The notes: generated by a model not told the origin, from the sequence alone. A stretch of 64,000 nucleotides of DNA from Pseudomonadota bacterium (GCA_018241505.1 JAFEDS010000024.1:1-64000); one strand, 5' to 3'. Positions 25,614-33,393 are shown, counted from the first letter of the stretch. Made by a program: numbers and translations.

Positions 25614-26986
25614 CGCCGGCCCTTGCGCCGACTCCGTGTCAGGGCGGGGGCTCGTTTCTTAGCCGCCCGGGTTGTTGCCGCCGATTGCCCCTGTTTGCGC
25701 GCCGGCGCTTTCAATTGCAACTTCGGCGGCTCATTGAGATTCTCCAGGAACACCCGCCGTTCATCGGGTTCCAACGCGGCCCAATCAACCTTGTCGCGGT
25801 GCATGCGCCGCAGTTGTTGATCGGTGATAGTTGCCTGGGCGGTGCTTTTGCTCTTCCACTTGGAAGGCAAATGGTGAGTCGTGCCGGTGAGTAACAGGTC
25901 AGTGACCGCCGCCGCCACAGTGGGGTCGCGGGTGAGATCGCTGTGTGCCGCGGATGTATAGTGGCTGCGCGTTCCGGGAAGTCCAGCGCTTACCGCGGGT
26001 ACAGTTCCGTCGCCATGCTTCGTGATGGTGTAGACGAAGTCATCTCGTCGTTTGACGACCGCTGTGACCGTCTCCTGTCCCACTCCAACCACCACACAAA
26101 TCCGCTCATCCGCCTGGACCAGCTTGCTCTGAATATCGCGGGCCTGCCGCAGTAGCGCCCGGTTGGGTTTCGGGCCGGTGCGGGGCCATTCGGTGGGGTC
26201 AAACAGGTCGGCGCAGCCGTTGCAGTGTGCCGAGGGCAACATGTGATACAGACTGGGGAAACTGCTGAACACCTTTCCAGCCAGTATTTCCGGTGTTCCC
26301 GTGTTGACGAGGCTCGATATCTTTCGTACCACCGCGTACGTGCCTCGTAGTGCCTGCAGCGGCGCGAACGAACCGAAGTTGGGTGTCCCCAGCAGCACCA
26401 GCCGCTCAACATTGTTCATCCCTGGATGAGTCAGCGCCGCGCGGCTCACCAGGCCGCCCATGCTGTGGGCGACAATCATGATGCGATCACTGGGCTCATT
26501 GCGGATGCGCTCGGCGAGAGCGGCGCCCAGCTCGTCGACTCCACAACGCCAGTCGTAGTCGTACAGAATCGGAGCGAAGCCGCTGGCACGCAGATTCAAC
26601 TTCAACCTGAGATAGGAATAGAGGACCACACCGAGCGGAACAATCGACGTTTCAGCCGAAAGCTGCAGTGACGACAGCCGCCCGATCTGGATGTCGATCG
26701 GATCCAGCCACAGGATGTCATGGGGCAACGGCGGTTCGCGCTTGATACCCAGTTGCGAGCCCATGATTCCGGGTACGACAAAGACACGGATGGCCTCTTC
26801 AGACAATGGCTGAGCGGCCGCACGTCGCGCCAGTTCCCGCAGGTCCCGGTACTCCCGCTCACCAAAATAGGCCGCCAGCTCGTGCGCATAGTCGCCACTG
26901 ACGAGCAGTTGCTCCATTTCAGTGTCACTCCACGCGAACTTGTCGTAGGGAGTTACGTGATCCGGCGGGGGATGTTGTGGGCTCAA
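25610..26986 (-). CDS. LCAT/PDAT-like alpha/beta hydrolase
   Basis: A 458-residue protein with a lecithin:cholesterol-acyltransferase-like alpha/beta-hydrolase core. It has the lid/oxyanion region VFVVPGIMGSQLG, the Trp-containing YDYDWRCGVDELG, the nucleophile elbow VAHSMGGLVSRAAL, a catalytic Asp in KHGDGTVPAVSA and a His in TSAAHSDLTRD. Such bacterial proteins are probable lipases or acyltransferases; the substrate is unknown. No signal peptide is seen. The C-terminus is a basic, Ala/Arg-rich tail. It heads a four-gene operon (hydrolase, photolyase, mgtC, phzF) held together by ATGA overlaps. Confidence 0.8.
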   Translation of the reverse strand: MSPQHPPPDHVTPYDKFAWSDTEMEQLLVSGDYAHELAAYFGEREYRDLRELARRAAAQPLSEEAIRVFVVPGIMGSQLGIKREPPLPHDILWLDPIDIQIGRLSSLQLSAETSIVPLGVVLYSYLRLKLNLRASGFAPILYDYDWRCGVDELGAALAERIRNEPSDRIMIVAHSMGGLVSRAALTHPGMNNVERLVLLGTPNFGSFAPLQALRGTYAVVRKISSLVNTGTPEILAGKVFSSFPSLYHMLPSAHCNGCADLFDPTEWPRTGPKPNRALLRQARDIQSKLVQADERICVVVGVGQETVTAVVKRRDDFVYTITKHGDGTVPAVSAGLPGTRSHYTSAAHSDLTRDPTVAAAVTDLLLTGTTHHLPSKWKSKSTAQATITDQQLRRMHRDKVDWAALEPDERRVFLENLNEPPKLQLKAPARKQGQSAATTRAAKKRAPALTRSRRKGRR

Positions 26987-26996
26987 ACCGCGGATC

Positions 26997-27494
26997 TCAT
27001 TCCGCGCTCAACGGGCGTACGGTCGCCATTGCCGCCACTGAGCCGCCGCCCGACAACTGAATGACGAGCGGCACTTTCGCGCCGACGCTCAGGGGCTGCT
27101 TCAGATCGTGCAACATGACATGAAGCCCACCCGGCTCGAGTTTGACGGTGGCACCGGGAGCCACGACAAGCTGTTCGTGAGGGCGCATTTTCGACTGGCC
27201 TGCCTCCACCTTGGTTTCGTGAATCATCGCGTGCCCCGCGATTGGCGACTCCACTCCGGTGACTTTAATTGCGGCGGGACCCGCATTTCGCAGCGTCATA
27301 TAGGCCGCCGCAATATCCGCGCCCGGTGTCGCACGCACCCAGGCGTCTTGCACCGTGAGCGGTTTCGCGCCGACGACGGGAGGGGTCTGTGCCGCAAGAG
27401 GGACTGCCTGCCCGACCGGTGGCGGAGTCTGTGCAATACAGACGGAAGCGAGAGTGCTGAACAGGGCGGCGAGGCGGGCTGGGGACAGTCTCAA
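26997..27494 (-). CDS. Periplasmic copper chaperone PCu(A)C
   Basis: A 165-residue exported copper-binding protein that delivers Cu(I) to cytochrome oxidase CuA. The metal motif is complete: H-A-M in PIAGHAMIHETK, Met in SKMRPHEQL, and the final HxM in LHVMLHDL. The start is TTG at 27494 with a GGAGG site five bases upstream and a signal peptide (RLAALFSTLASVCIA); the frame is open to 27575 but those residues are not signal-like. A short Pro/Val/Gln linker precedes the domain. It ends 10 bp before the hydrolase start on the same strand. Confidence 0.82.
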   Translation of the reverse strand: MRLSPARLAALFSTLASVCIAQTPPPVGQAVPLAAQTPPVVGAKPLTVQDAWVRATPGADIAAAYMTLRNAGPAAIKVTGVESPIAGHAMIHETKVEAGQSKMRPHEQLVVAPGATVKLEPGGLHVMLHDLKQPLSVGAKVPLVIQLSGGGSVAAMATVRPLSAE

Positions 27495-27563
27495 ATCGGC
27501 CTCCGGCTTGCACAAGGGGCGGGAAATTATGCCAGACCCCCCTGCCGGCGGCCTTTCACAGGA

Positions 27564-27588
27564 AGTAACTTGCAAAATGATAGTTACT
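27564..27588. promoter_or_regulatory. Dyad, candidate HxlR operator
   Basis: Perfect inverted repeat AGTAACT (27564-27570) and AGTTACT (27582-27588) with an 11-nt A/T-rich spacer, 16 bp before the hxlR-type start and about 70 bp upstream of the divergent copper chaperone start. The position fits autoregulation of the efflux operon. Confidence 0.6.
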
Positions 27589-27604
27589 GCCCTATCTTGA
27601 GGCC

Positions 27605-28123
27605 ATGGAATCCAAGATCCCCGGCAACTCTCAGTGCCCCATTGCGCGCAGCCTCGGGTCGGTGGGCGAGTGGTGGAACATTCTCATCATCCGCGACGCC
27701 GTTTATGGCCTGAAGCGGTTCGATGAATTCCAGAAAAGTCTGGAGATTGCGCCCAACATGCTGACAAGGCGCCTGAACAGCCTCGTACAAGACGGTATCC
27801 TGGAGCGCCGGCGCTACAGCAAGAAGCCCCCTCGTTCCGAGTACGTTCTTACCGAAAAGGGACGCGATTTCCGGCCCGTGCTCGCCACGTTACTGGCATG
27901 GGGAAACAAGCACTTCGCCCCTGAGGGAGCCAGCGTGCTCCTCGCGGACAAGGAAACCGGCGCCATCGCTGACCCCGTTGTGGTGGATCGTGTCAGCGGC
28001 CGTCGTATCCCCGGTGGTGGTTTTGCCCTCATCCCTGGACCCGCTGCGGGCGAGCGGATGCGCCAACGGCTTGCTCGCGCAGCCGAAGAGGCTTCCAACA
28101 AAACTGGGGCGCTGTATGAATAG
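27605..28123 (+). CDS. HxlR-family transcriptional regulator
   Basis: A 172-residue winged-helix protein. The HxlR core is intact: CPIARSLGSVGEWWNILIIRDA with the conserved N-terminal Cys (C11), then FDEFQKSLEIAPNMLTRRL and SEYVLTEKGRDFRPVL. The last 65 residues extend beyond the usual HxlR domain. Many family members respond to quinones or electrophiles through a conserved Cys, and the drug-efflux genes downstream fit such a role. The stop lies inside the start of the emrA-like gene (8-bp overlap). Confidence 0.9.
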   Translation: MESKIPGNSQCPIARSLGSVGEWWNILIIRDAVYGLKRFDEFQKSLEIAPNMLTRRLNSLVQDGILERRRYSKKPPRSEYVLTEKGRDFRPVLATLLAWGNKHFAPEGASVLLADKETGAIADPVVVDRVSGRRIPGGGFALIPGPAAGERMRQRLARAAEEASNKTGALYE

Positions 28124-29213
28124 CGTTGCAGCGGGCCCCACTGTGGCAGATGCCGGCGTGGCACCTGTGCATCGGCCGCTTCGGCTGCCTTCGCGGCGAG
28201 CTCTGACGATTTCCGGGGCGGCGGTCCTCCTGCTGGCCGCCGCCACAACGTTTGGCCACCACTGGTGGACTGTCGGCCGATTCATGGAAAGCACCGACGA
28301 TGCCTACGTTGGCGGTGACATCACTGTCATCGCGCCGAAAGTGAGCGGCTTTATTGCTCGTGTCGCAGTGACGGACAATCAAACAGTGCATGCGGGTGAG
28401 GTGCTGGTCGAATTGGATAACCGTGACTACGTTGCAGCCCGTGCGCGGGCTGTCGCGGCGGTGGCTGCCCAGGAGGCGGCAATTGCCAACCTCTCGGCCA
28501 CTCGACATCTCCAGGAAGCCGTCATCGCTCAAGCGCAGGCTGGGATCAACGCTGCCGATGCGGAGATCGAGCGCTCGCAACAGGACCAGATTCGCTATCG
28601 ACGACTCGAAAAGCTCTCTGCGGTATCGACGCAGGAATCCCAGAAAGCCGACGCTGACTACAAGAATGCAATCGCTGCGGGAGTCAGGGCGCGAGCAACA
28701 CTTGCCGCGTCTCAGCGCCAATTGGATGTCATTGATTCGCAAAGCCAACAAGCTGCCGCGGCCTTGGCCCAAGCGAAGGCCGACCGCGACGTTGCTGATC
28801 TCAACTTGGGCTACACGGAGTTGCGTGCACCGATCGACGGCACCGTAGGCAACCGAAGTGCGCGCGCAGGGTCGTATGCGACCATCGGCGCCCAGTTGAT
28901 GTCTCTCGTGCCGGCCCGCGGTTTATGGGTCGACGCCAACTTCAAGGAAAGTCAGTTGGCCCGCATGCATTCCGGCCAGGCGGTCACAGTTGAAGCAGAC
29001 GTACTGCCCGGCCGGGTATTTCGCGGCCATGTAGCCAGCCTGGCACCCGCGACTGGGGCGGTGTTCAGTGTGTTGCCCGCGGAGAACGCCACCGGGAATT
29101 TCACGAAGATCGTGCAGCGCGTACCGGTGCGGATCGTACTCGATGGTGATGCATCCCATCTCGGTCAGCTTCGGCCCGGACTTTCGGTGGTCGCCAAGGT
29201 CGCCGCCAACTAG
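28116..29213 (+). CDS. EmrA-like membrane-fusion protein
   Basis: A 365-residue HlyD/EmrA-family periplasmic adaptor. One N-terminal membrane anchor (ISGAAVLLLAAATTFGHHWW) is followed by the biotinyl-lipoyl half (STDDAYVGGDITVIAPKVSG), a long helical hairpin (about 75-225), the second lipoyl half (LGYTELRAPIDGTVGNRSA) and a beta barrel (GLWVDANFKESQLARM). It should link the downstream 14-helix MFS pump to an outer-membrane channel. The start is ATG 28116, overlapping the hxlR stop; the frame is open further upstream within hxlR. Confidence 0.9.
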   Translation: MNSVAAGPTVADAGVAPVHRPLRLPSRRALTISGAAVLLLAAATTFGHHWWTVGRFMESTDDAYVGGDITVIAPKVSGFIARVAVTDNQTVHAGEVLVELDNRDYVAARARAVAAVAAQEAAIANLSATRHLQEAVIAQAQAGINAADAEIERSQQDQIRYRRLEKLSAVSTQESQKADADYKNAIAAGVRARATLAASQRQLDVIDSQSQQAAAALAQAKADRDVADLNLGYTELRAPIDGTVGNRSARAGSYATIGAQLMSLVPARGLWVDANFKESQLARMHSGQAVTVEADVLPGRVFRGHVASLAPATGAVFSVLPAENATGNFTKIVQRVPVRIVLDGDASHLGQLRPGLSVVAKVAAN

Positions 29214-29218
29214 CCAAC

Positions 29219-30796
29219 ATGGCCACCCTGGCACTTCCGGCAGCTCGGGTAGCTCCCCCTGCGGTCACCGAGCTCTCCGAAGGCAAAAAAATCTTCGCCT
29301 TCGCGGTCATGTGTGTCGGCTTCTTCATTGCCCTGCTGGATATCCAGATTGTCGCCGCCTCCCTGCAAGACATTGGCGGCGGCCTGTCCGCCGGTGCGGA
29401 TGAGCTGTCCTGGGTTCAGACCAGCTACCTGATTGCCGAAATCATTGTCATTCCGCTGTCAGGTTGGTTGTCACGCGTCATGTCAACCCGCTGGTTGTTC
29501 GCCGTGTCCGCGGCGGGCTTCACATTGACCAGCCTGTTGTGCGGCTGGGCCTGGAACATCCAGAGCATGATTGTCTTTCGCGCGTTGCAGGGCTTCCTGG
29601 GCGGATCCATGATCCCCACGGCCTTCACCGCCGCGTTCGCATACTTCAAAGGGCCGCGAGTGGTCATTGCGGCCGCTTGCATCGGCGCGCTGTCTTCTCT
29701 CGCGCCGACCCTGGGGCCTACCGTTGGAGGCTGGATCACAGACAACTACTCCTGGCACTGGCTGTTCTTCGTCAATCTCGTGCCCGGAACCTTCGTCACG
29801 GTGATGGTGCCGATGCTGGTGCGTATCGACAAACCCAACCTGGGTTTGATACGCGGCGCGGACTACCTGGGAATGGTGTTGATGGCAGCGTTCCTTGGCT
29901 GCCTCGAATACACGTTGGAAGAGGGACCGCGCTGGGATTGGTTCGGTGACCCTACCATTCGCGCCACTGCCTGGATCACTGCCATCAGTGGAGTTGCGTT
30001 TGTCTGGCGCAGCCTCTCCTATTCGCAACCTGTGGTCGACCTGCGCGCCCTGAAGAATCGCAACTTCACGCTGGGCTGCTTCTTCTCCTTCGTTGCCGGC
30101 ATCGGCATCTTTTCCATCATCTACCTGACGCCGCTGTTTCTGGGCCGGGTGCGCGGATTCAGTGCGCAGGAGATTGGCTGGACCGTGTTCTCCACGGGGG
30201 TGTTCCAGTTGATGGCCATACCGGTGTATGCCTACTGCGCGCGGCGTATTGACCTGCGTTGGCTGCTGATGTTTGGAATGGCTTGCTTTGCGGCCGGAGT
30301 CTGGAGCTTCACGCCCATCACCCACGATTGGGGATGGCAGCAGTTCCTGTTGCCTCAGGCGCTGCGGGGTTTCGCGCAGCAGTTTGCCATAGCCCCCACG
30401 GTGACGTTGACCTTGGGCGGCTTACCCCCTGAGCGGTTGAAGCTCGCCTCCGGTTTGTTCAACCTGATGCGCAACCTCGGAGGCGCCATCGGCATCGCCG
30501 CCTGCGGCACCGTCCTGAATGACCGGACCAACCTGCATTTCCTGCGACTGGCGGAACACCTGACGGCCGCGAATCCGAACAGCGTCGATTTGCTCAACTC
30601 CGTGTCGGCAGCGCATGGGAATACAGCGGCGCTGCGGCAATTGTGGTCGCTGACTTACCGTGAAGCCCAGGTGCTCACTTACTCGGATGCATTCCTGCTG
30701 ATCGCCGGCTGCTTTGTGGTGGCCACGCTGTTGGTACCGCTAATGCGCAAAGCGGCTCTGCCTGGAGCTGCCCCGGCATCTGCGGATGCGCATTAG
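29219..30796 (+). CDS. EmrB/QacA-type MFS drug exporter (DHA2)
   Basis: A 525-residue, 14-helix proton-driven exporter. Diagnostic features are the first-helix motif FFIALLDIQIVAASL with its charged Asp, WVQTSYLIAEIIVIPL, the loop SGWLSRVMSTRWLF, motif C-like GPTVGGWITDNYSWHWLFF and the C-terminal 14-TM block. It is the EmrB partner of the preceding EmrA-like gene, five bases upstream. Substrates are probably hydrophobic drugs, phenolics or fatty acids, as in other EmrAB pumps. Confidence 0.92.
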   Translation: MATLALPAARVAPPAVTELSEGKKIFAFAVMCVGFFIALLDIQIVAASLQDIGGGLSAGADELSWVQTSYLIAEIIVIPLSGWLSRVMSTRWLFAVSAAGFTLTSLLCGWAWNIQSMIVFRALQGFLGGSMIPTAFTAAFAYFKGPRVVIAAACIGALSSLAPTLGPTVGGWITDNYSWHWLFFVNLVPGTFVTVMVPMLVRIDKPNLGLIRGADYLGMVLMAAFLGCLEYTLEEGPRWDWFGDPTIRATAWITAISGVAFVWRSLSYSQPVVDLRALKNRNFTLGCFFSFVAGIGIFSIIYLTPLFLGRVRGFSAQEIGWTVFSTGVFQLMAIPVYAYCARRIDLRWLLMFGMACFAAGVWSFTPITHDWGWQQFLLPQALRGFAQQFAIAPTVTLTLGGLPPERLKLASGLFNLMRNLGGAIGIAACGTVLNDRTNLHFLRLAEHLTAANPNSVDLLNSVSAAHGNTAALRQLWSLTYREAQVLTYSDAFLLIAGCFVVATLLVPLMRKAALPGAAPASADAH

Positions 30797-30906
30797 GTCA
30801 ATTGGCGCGGCATTGAGGTTGCACGCTGTGTTGGGACAGGCGCCACAGGAAGAAGCTGACCGGCGCTGACGGAAGAGCACCTCGGCCCAGCGTCGGAAGC
30901 CACTTC

Positions 30907-30928
30907 TTAGCTACGCAAGCGCCAATTG
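30907..30928 (+). repeat. 22-bp imperfect direct repeat, left copy
   Basis: Left copy of a repeat found again at 32096-32117 (19 of 22 positions identical, the three changes all transitions). It overlaps the 3' end of hicB. Its last 10 bases (GCGCCAATTG) are also the inverse of CAATTGGCGC at 30799-30808. Confidence 0.6.
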
Positions 30929-31339
30929 AACATGCCGCCCCAGCACCGCAAGCGCGGCTTCGATTCGAGCCACCTTGGTTGGATGATGAGGGTCGAGAAT
31001 GCGCCGAGCTTCCTTCTCGTCCAATCGCAGTCGACGGGCAAACTCCGAGTTGCTCACAGCCGCTTCACGAACCGCCAGATAGACCGCTGCCTTGAGCGCC
31101 ATTGACGGCGGCACGCTGACGAGCGCTTCACCGCGCCGCAATTCGGTTGGGAGCGGAATTTCGCGACCGTCATCCATTCGCCCTGCGATGGCTTCTTCGA
31201 GGCAGTCTGCCGCTTCTAATAAAGCACCCTCCGATGTTTCACCCTGAGTGATTGCTTCCGGAAAGTCACGGCAAGTCACTACGAACCCGCCGTCACTCCG
31301 ATCGCGCGTCAATTTGATCGGGTAGGTAAACTGCCTCAC
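30911..31339 (-). CDS. hicB: HicB-family antitoxin
   Basis: A 142-residue type II antitoxin. The N-terminal HicB fold reads FTYPIKLTRDRSDGGFVVTCRDFPEAITQGET, then DCLEEAIAGRMDDGREIPLP. The C-terminal part is a DNA-binding helix-turn-helix (EAAVSNSEFARRLRLDEKEARRIL). It starts at GTG 31339, overlapping the stop of the hicA remnant by 4 bp. The product appears intact although its toxin partner is internally deleted, so it may survive as a solitary repressor or antitoxin. Confidence 0.88.
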   Translation of the reverse strand: MRQFTYPIKLTRDRSDGGFVVTCRDFPEAITQGETSEGALLEAADCLEEAIAGRMDDGREIPLPTELRRGEALVSVPPSMALKAAVYLAVREAAVSNSEFARRLRLDEKEARRILDPHHPTKVARIEAALAVLGRHVQLALA

Positions 31340-31437
31340 AGGTCGTCCTTTTTAATTCCCAGTTGACTGCACATGGCGTGCAGGGTGCCCGCCTTCGCCA
31401 GCGCTTGCATCTTGCGGATGAACTCGCTTCCCTTCAT
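31336..31437 (-). pseudogene. hicA: hicA toxin remnant with internal deletion
   Basis: A 33-codon frame (ATG 31437 to TGA 31336) whose ends match the HicA toxin class that pairs with this HicB: the N-terminus MKGSEFIRKMQALAKAG and the C-terminus LHAMCSQLGIKKDDL. Intact members run to about 75 residues; here the roughly 40 central residues, including the GSH-type catalytic His segment, are missing without loss of frame. The toxin should therefore be inactive. The GTGA overlap with hicB and the operator upstream remain. Confidence 0.65.
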
Positions 31438-31453
31438 CCTCGCACCCCAGTAT

Positions 31454-31469
31454 CGGACATTTATGTCCG
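31454..31469. promoter_or_regulatory. Dyad upstream of hicAB, candidate HicB operator
   Basis: CGGACAT (31454-31460), two T bases, ATGTCCG (31463-31469): a perfect 7-bp inverted repeat 16 bp upstream of the hicA start. Its position and the HTH in HicB support autoregulation. Confidence 0.6.
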
Positions 31470-31609
31470 GAATTCAATCGCCGGCCGGTACGGCCCGGCA
31501 CTGCTGATTCACCACGATGAATTCGAAACCAGATTCCATTCAATGGCCACCCTGAATATCTCCCGGCTTTGCGCAAATATGCGCAGTGCGGTGACTCACG
31601 ACTCCGAAG

Positions 31610-31775
31610 GTCACTGAGAAGCTCGGAGTGTCCCATCCCACCGCTTCAGAGCATCTGCGCGTATTGACCGATGCCGGATTTCTCATGGGGAAAGAAGATC
31701 AAGCAATGAGTGTTCTATCAGCGTGCCGAAAGGGACATTGCAGCATTCAAGGCGCTGTTGAAGAAACAGATTTGA
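31610..31775 (+). pseudogene. ArsR-family regulator remnant
   Basis: In one frame 31610-31693 reads VTEKLGVSHPTASEHLRVLT followed by DAGFLMGK, the recognition helix and wing of an ArsR-type repressor. One extra base at about 31694 shifts the frame, after which 31695-31775 reads KIKQ, a TGA stop at 31707 where Trp is expected, then VFYQRAERDIAAFKALLKKQI and a final TGA. So there is one frameshift, one nonsense change and no recognisable N-terminus. It ends 10 bp before the cupin gene, its probable former operon partner. Confidence 0.65.
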
Positions 31776-31785
31776 GGATACAAAC

Positions 31786-32094
31786 ATGAGCCAGATACAG
31801 AACGCGGCTGCTCCGGCATATCCATATGCCCCTCACCTGAACATTCTGTTTCAGCAGCTCGAAACGATCGATGTGCCTCGCATGATCAGCGAAGTGAAGG
31901 ATCGTTGGTATAACCAGACGCTTTGCAAGGTAAACGAGTCCGTCGTGCGGCTGGGTGTGATGCAGGGCGAGTACCATTGGCACAAGCACGATGACGACGA
32001 CGAATTCTTCTTCTGCCTGGACAGGACGCGGGCCCCTGAACGTTGCGTGATCCTGATGATTGAGAATGCCGGGATTGTTCCCACCGGAGATTGA
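31786..32094 (+). CDS. Cupin-domain protein with internal deletion
   Basis: A 102-residue frame with a GAGG ribosome site. The first cupin motif is present (GEYHWHKHDDDDEFFFCLD, with His, His and Glu metal ligands), and the C-terminal strand VILMIENAGIVPTGD is typical of small cupins. Between them, right after EFFFCLD, the expected stretch of about 28-30 residues holding the second motif (PxGxxH) is missing, and the protein resumes at RTRAPER. The barrel cannot be complete, so the product is probably non-functional. It follows the broken ArsR gene. Confidence 0.7.
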   Translation: MSQIQNAAAPAYPYAPHLNILFQQLETIDVPRMISEVKDRWYNQTLCKVNESVVRLGVMQGEYHWHKHDDDDEFFFCLDRTRAPERCVILMIENAGIVPTGD

Positions 32095-32095
32095 G

Positions 32096-32117
32096 TTAGC
32101 CACGCAAGCGTCAGTTG
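32096..32117 (+). repeat. 22-bp imperfect direct repeat, right copy
   Basis: Right copy of the repeat at 30907-30928, starting one base after the cupin stop codon. The two copies bracket hicB, the hicA remnant, the ArsR remnant and the deleted cupin gene. Confidence 0.6.
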
Positions 32118-32121
32118 CGCA

Positions 32122-33393
32122 CTAAAGCGATCCGCGCGCGTCCACCCGCCAGATCTCCTCCAACACATTGCCTCGAACGCAATGGAAAAAGTCGTGCATG
32201 TTCACGGTCGGGTCGCAATGCGGCGTAACCAGCTCGACCTTCGCGCCCAGCGGCAACTCTTCGCCCGAGACCTTGCCGAATTCATCGCCAAAATACTTGT
32301 AGACCGCCTGCGGAGAAACCCCGCGCGCCAGGCGGGGAATCGGCCCGTCCATTGAAAACGTCTTGAATCCGCCGTCAGTGGTGGGTGAGGTCGGGTGGTT
32401 GTTGCTGATGACCGTGCATTGCACGAACAGCGCGGTCTTGAATGGGTTTGGTCCGGTACTCGAAAGTTGTACGTCCTCGTATTGAACATCCATGAAGACA
32501 TACGATCCGCACTGACATTCCGTGAACAGTCCAGCGCGGCGGTCAATGTCGAACGATCCTGTGCCGCCCCCGGTCACAATGTCCGGTTTGTAGCCGAGCT
32601 CCGTGCCGGCAGCCTGCAGAACGGCCTGCAGATGCGTCAATTGAGCGCCGTAGACATTTTCACGATCGGCCACCAGTTTGATGTGTTGAACCATGCCCGA
32701 GTAGGCCTGCACGCCGGCGAGCTTCAGTACCTTGGAGGACTGCACGCGTCGAATGAGCGCCAGCGCCCCGCCAATATCGGGCACACCCGTGCGAGTCATC
32801 CCGATATCCAGATCGACGAGCACGGTCAACTTCCGGCCGCCGCGCTCCAGCGCTTCAACACCGGCGAGTGTATCGACAGCGACCATGAAGTCTTTGCTGC
32901 GGCCCGCAAGTCCGCGCACGATGTCCAACTTGATGTCGCCGACAACAGGTGTGGTCAGCAGCACGCCGGGAAGGCCTGCCTCGACCATAACCGCGGCTTC
33001 GCGAACCGTTGCGACAGAAATACCCACCGCTCCCGCGGCGATCTGCCGCCTGGCGACTTCAATGCTCTTGTGTGTTTTGGCGTGCGGCCGCAACGCAAGC
33101 CCGGCACGCTTGCAGAGCCGGGCCATGGATTTCAAGTTATGTTCGAAGGCGTTGAGATCCACGATCAGTGCTGGCGTTGCCAGCGCCTGTCGTGACCGCG
33201 GCGCGCCGAGCAGCGGCGCGTTGGGGCCGAGGCCTGGCCGTCGATCCGCGCTGCCGGGCGCCTTGGCCGCCTTGTTGCCGCTGCCCTTGACCCAGGCGGA
33301 CTTGTCGCCGCCGCTCGCCACAGCGGCCTCGCCGCCGCGTCCAGCTCCCTGTGGCGCCCGCGAGGCGCCCTTCCGCTTACTTCGCATGGTCAT
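32122..33393 (-). CDS. DSD1/D-threonine-aldolase-like PLP enzyme
   Basis: About 423 residues. After a basic Gly/Ala/Lys-rich N-terminal extension of some 60 residues comes an alanine-racemase-type barrel: TPALIVDLNAFEHNLKSMA, then LRPHAKTHKSIEVAR with the PLP lysine, KLTVLVDLDIGMTRTGV, VTGGGTGSFDID. The C-terminal metal-binding part is PHCDPTVNMHDFFHCVRGN. Family members are D-threonine aldolases or D-serine dehydratases needing PLP and a divalent metal. The start is ATG 33393 or 33387, overlapping the oxyR stop; the frame is open to 33459. Confidence 0.85.
   Translation of the reverse strand: MTMRSKRKGASRAPQGAGRGGEAAVASGGDKSAWVKGSGNKAAKAPGSADRRPGLGPNAPLLGAPRSRQALATPALIVDLNAFEHNLKSMARLCKRAGLALRPHAKTHKSIEVARRQIAAGAVGISVATVREAAVMVEAGLPGVLLTTPVVGDIKLDIVRGLAGRSKDFMVAVDTLAGVEALERGGRKLTVLVDLDIGMTRTGVPDIGGALALIRRVQSSKVLKLAGVQAYSGMVQHIKLVADRENVYGAQLTHLQAVLQAAGTELGYKPDIVTGGGTGSFDIDRRAGLFTECQCGSYVFMDVQYEDVQLSSTGPNPFKTALFVQCTVISNNHPTSPTTDGGFKTFSMDGPIPRLARGVSPQAVYKYFGDEFGKVSGEELPLGAKVELVTPHCDPTVNMHDFFHCVRGNVLEEIWRVDARGSL

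Noticed and set aside
31352-31636. A 94-codon minus-strand frame over the hicA remnant and upstream region
   Set aside because: It overlaps the recognisable hicA remnant, runs through the operator and has no family features; the short hicA frame explains the sequence better.
30797-32121. Possible integron cassette array around hicAB and cupin
   Set aside because: Toxin-antitoxin and cupin genes are common cassettes and GTTAGCC occurs after the cupin gene, but proper attC core sites (GTTRRRY with matching RYYYAAC) and an integrase were not seen.
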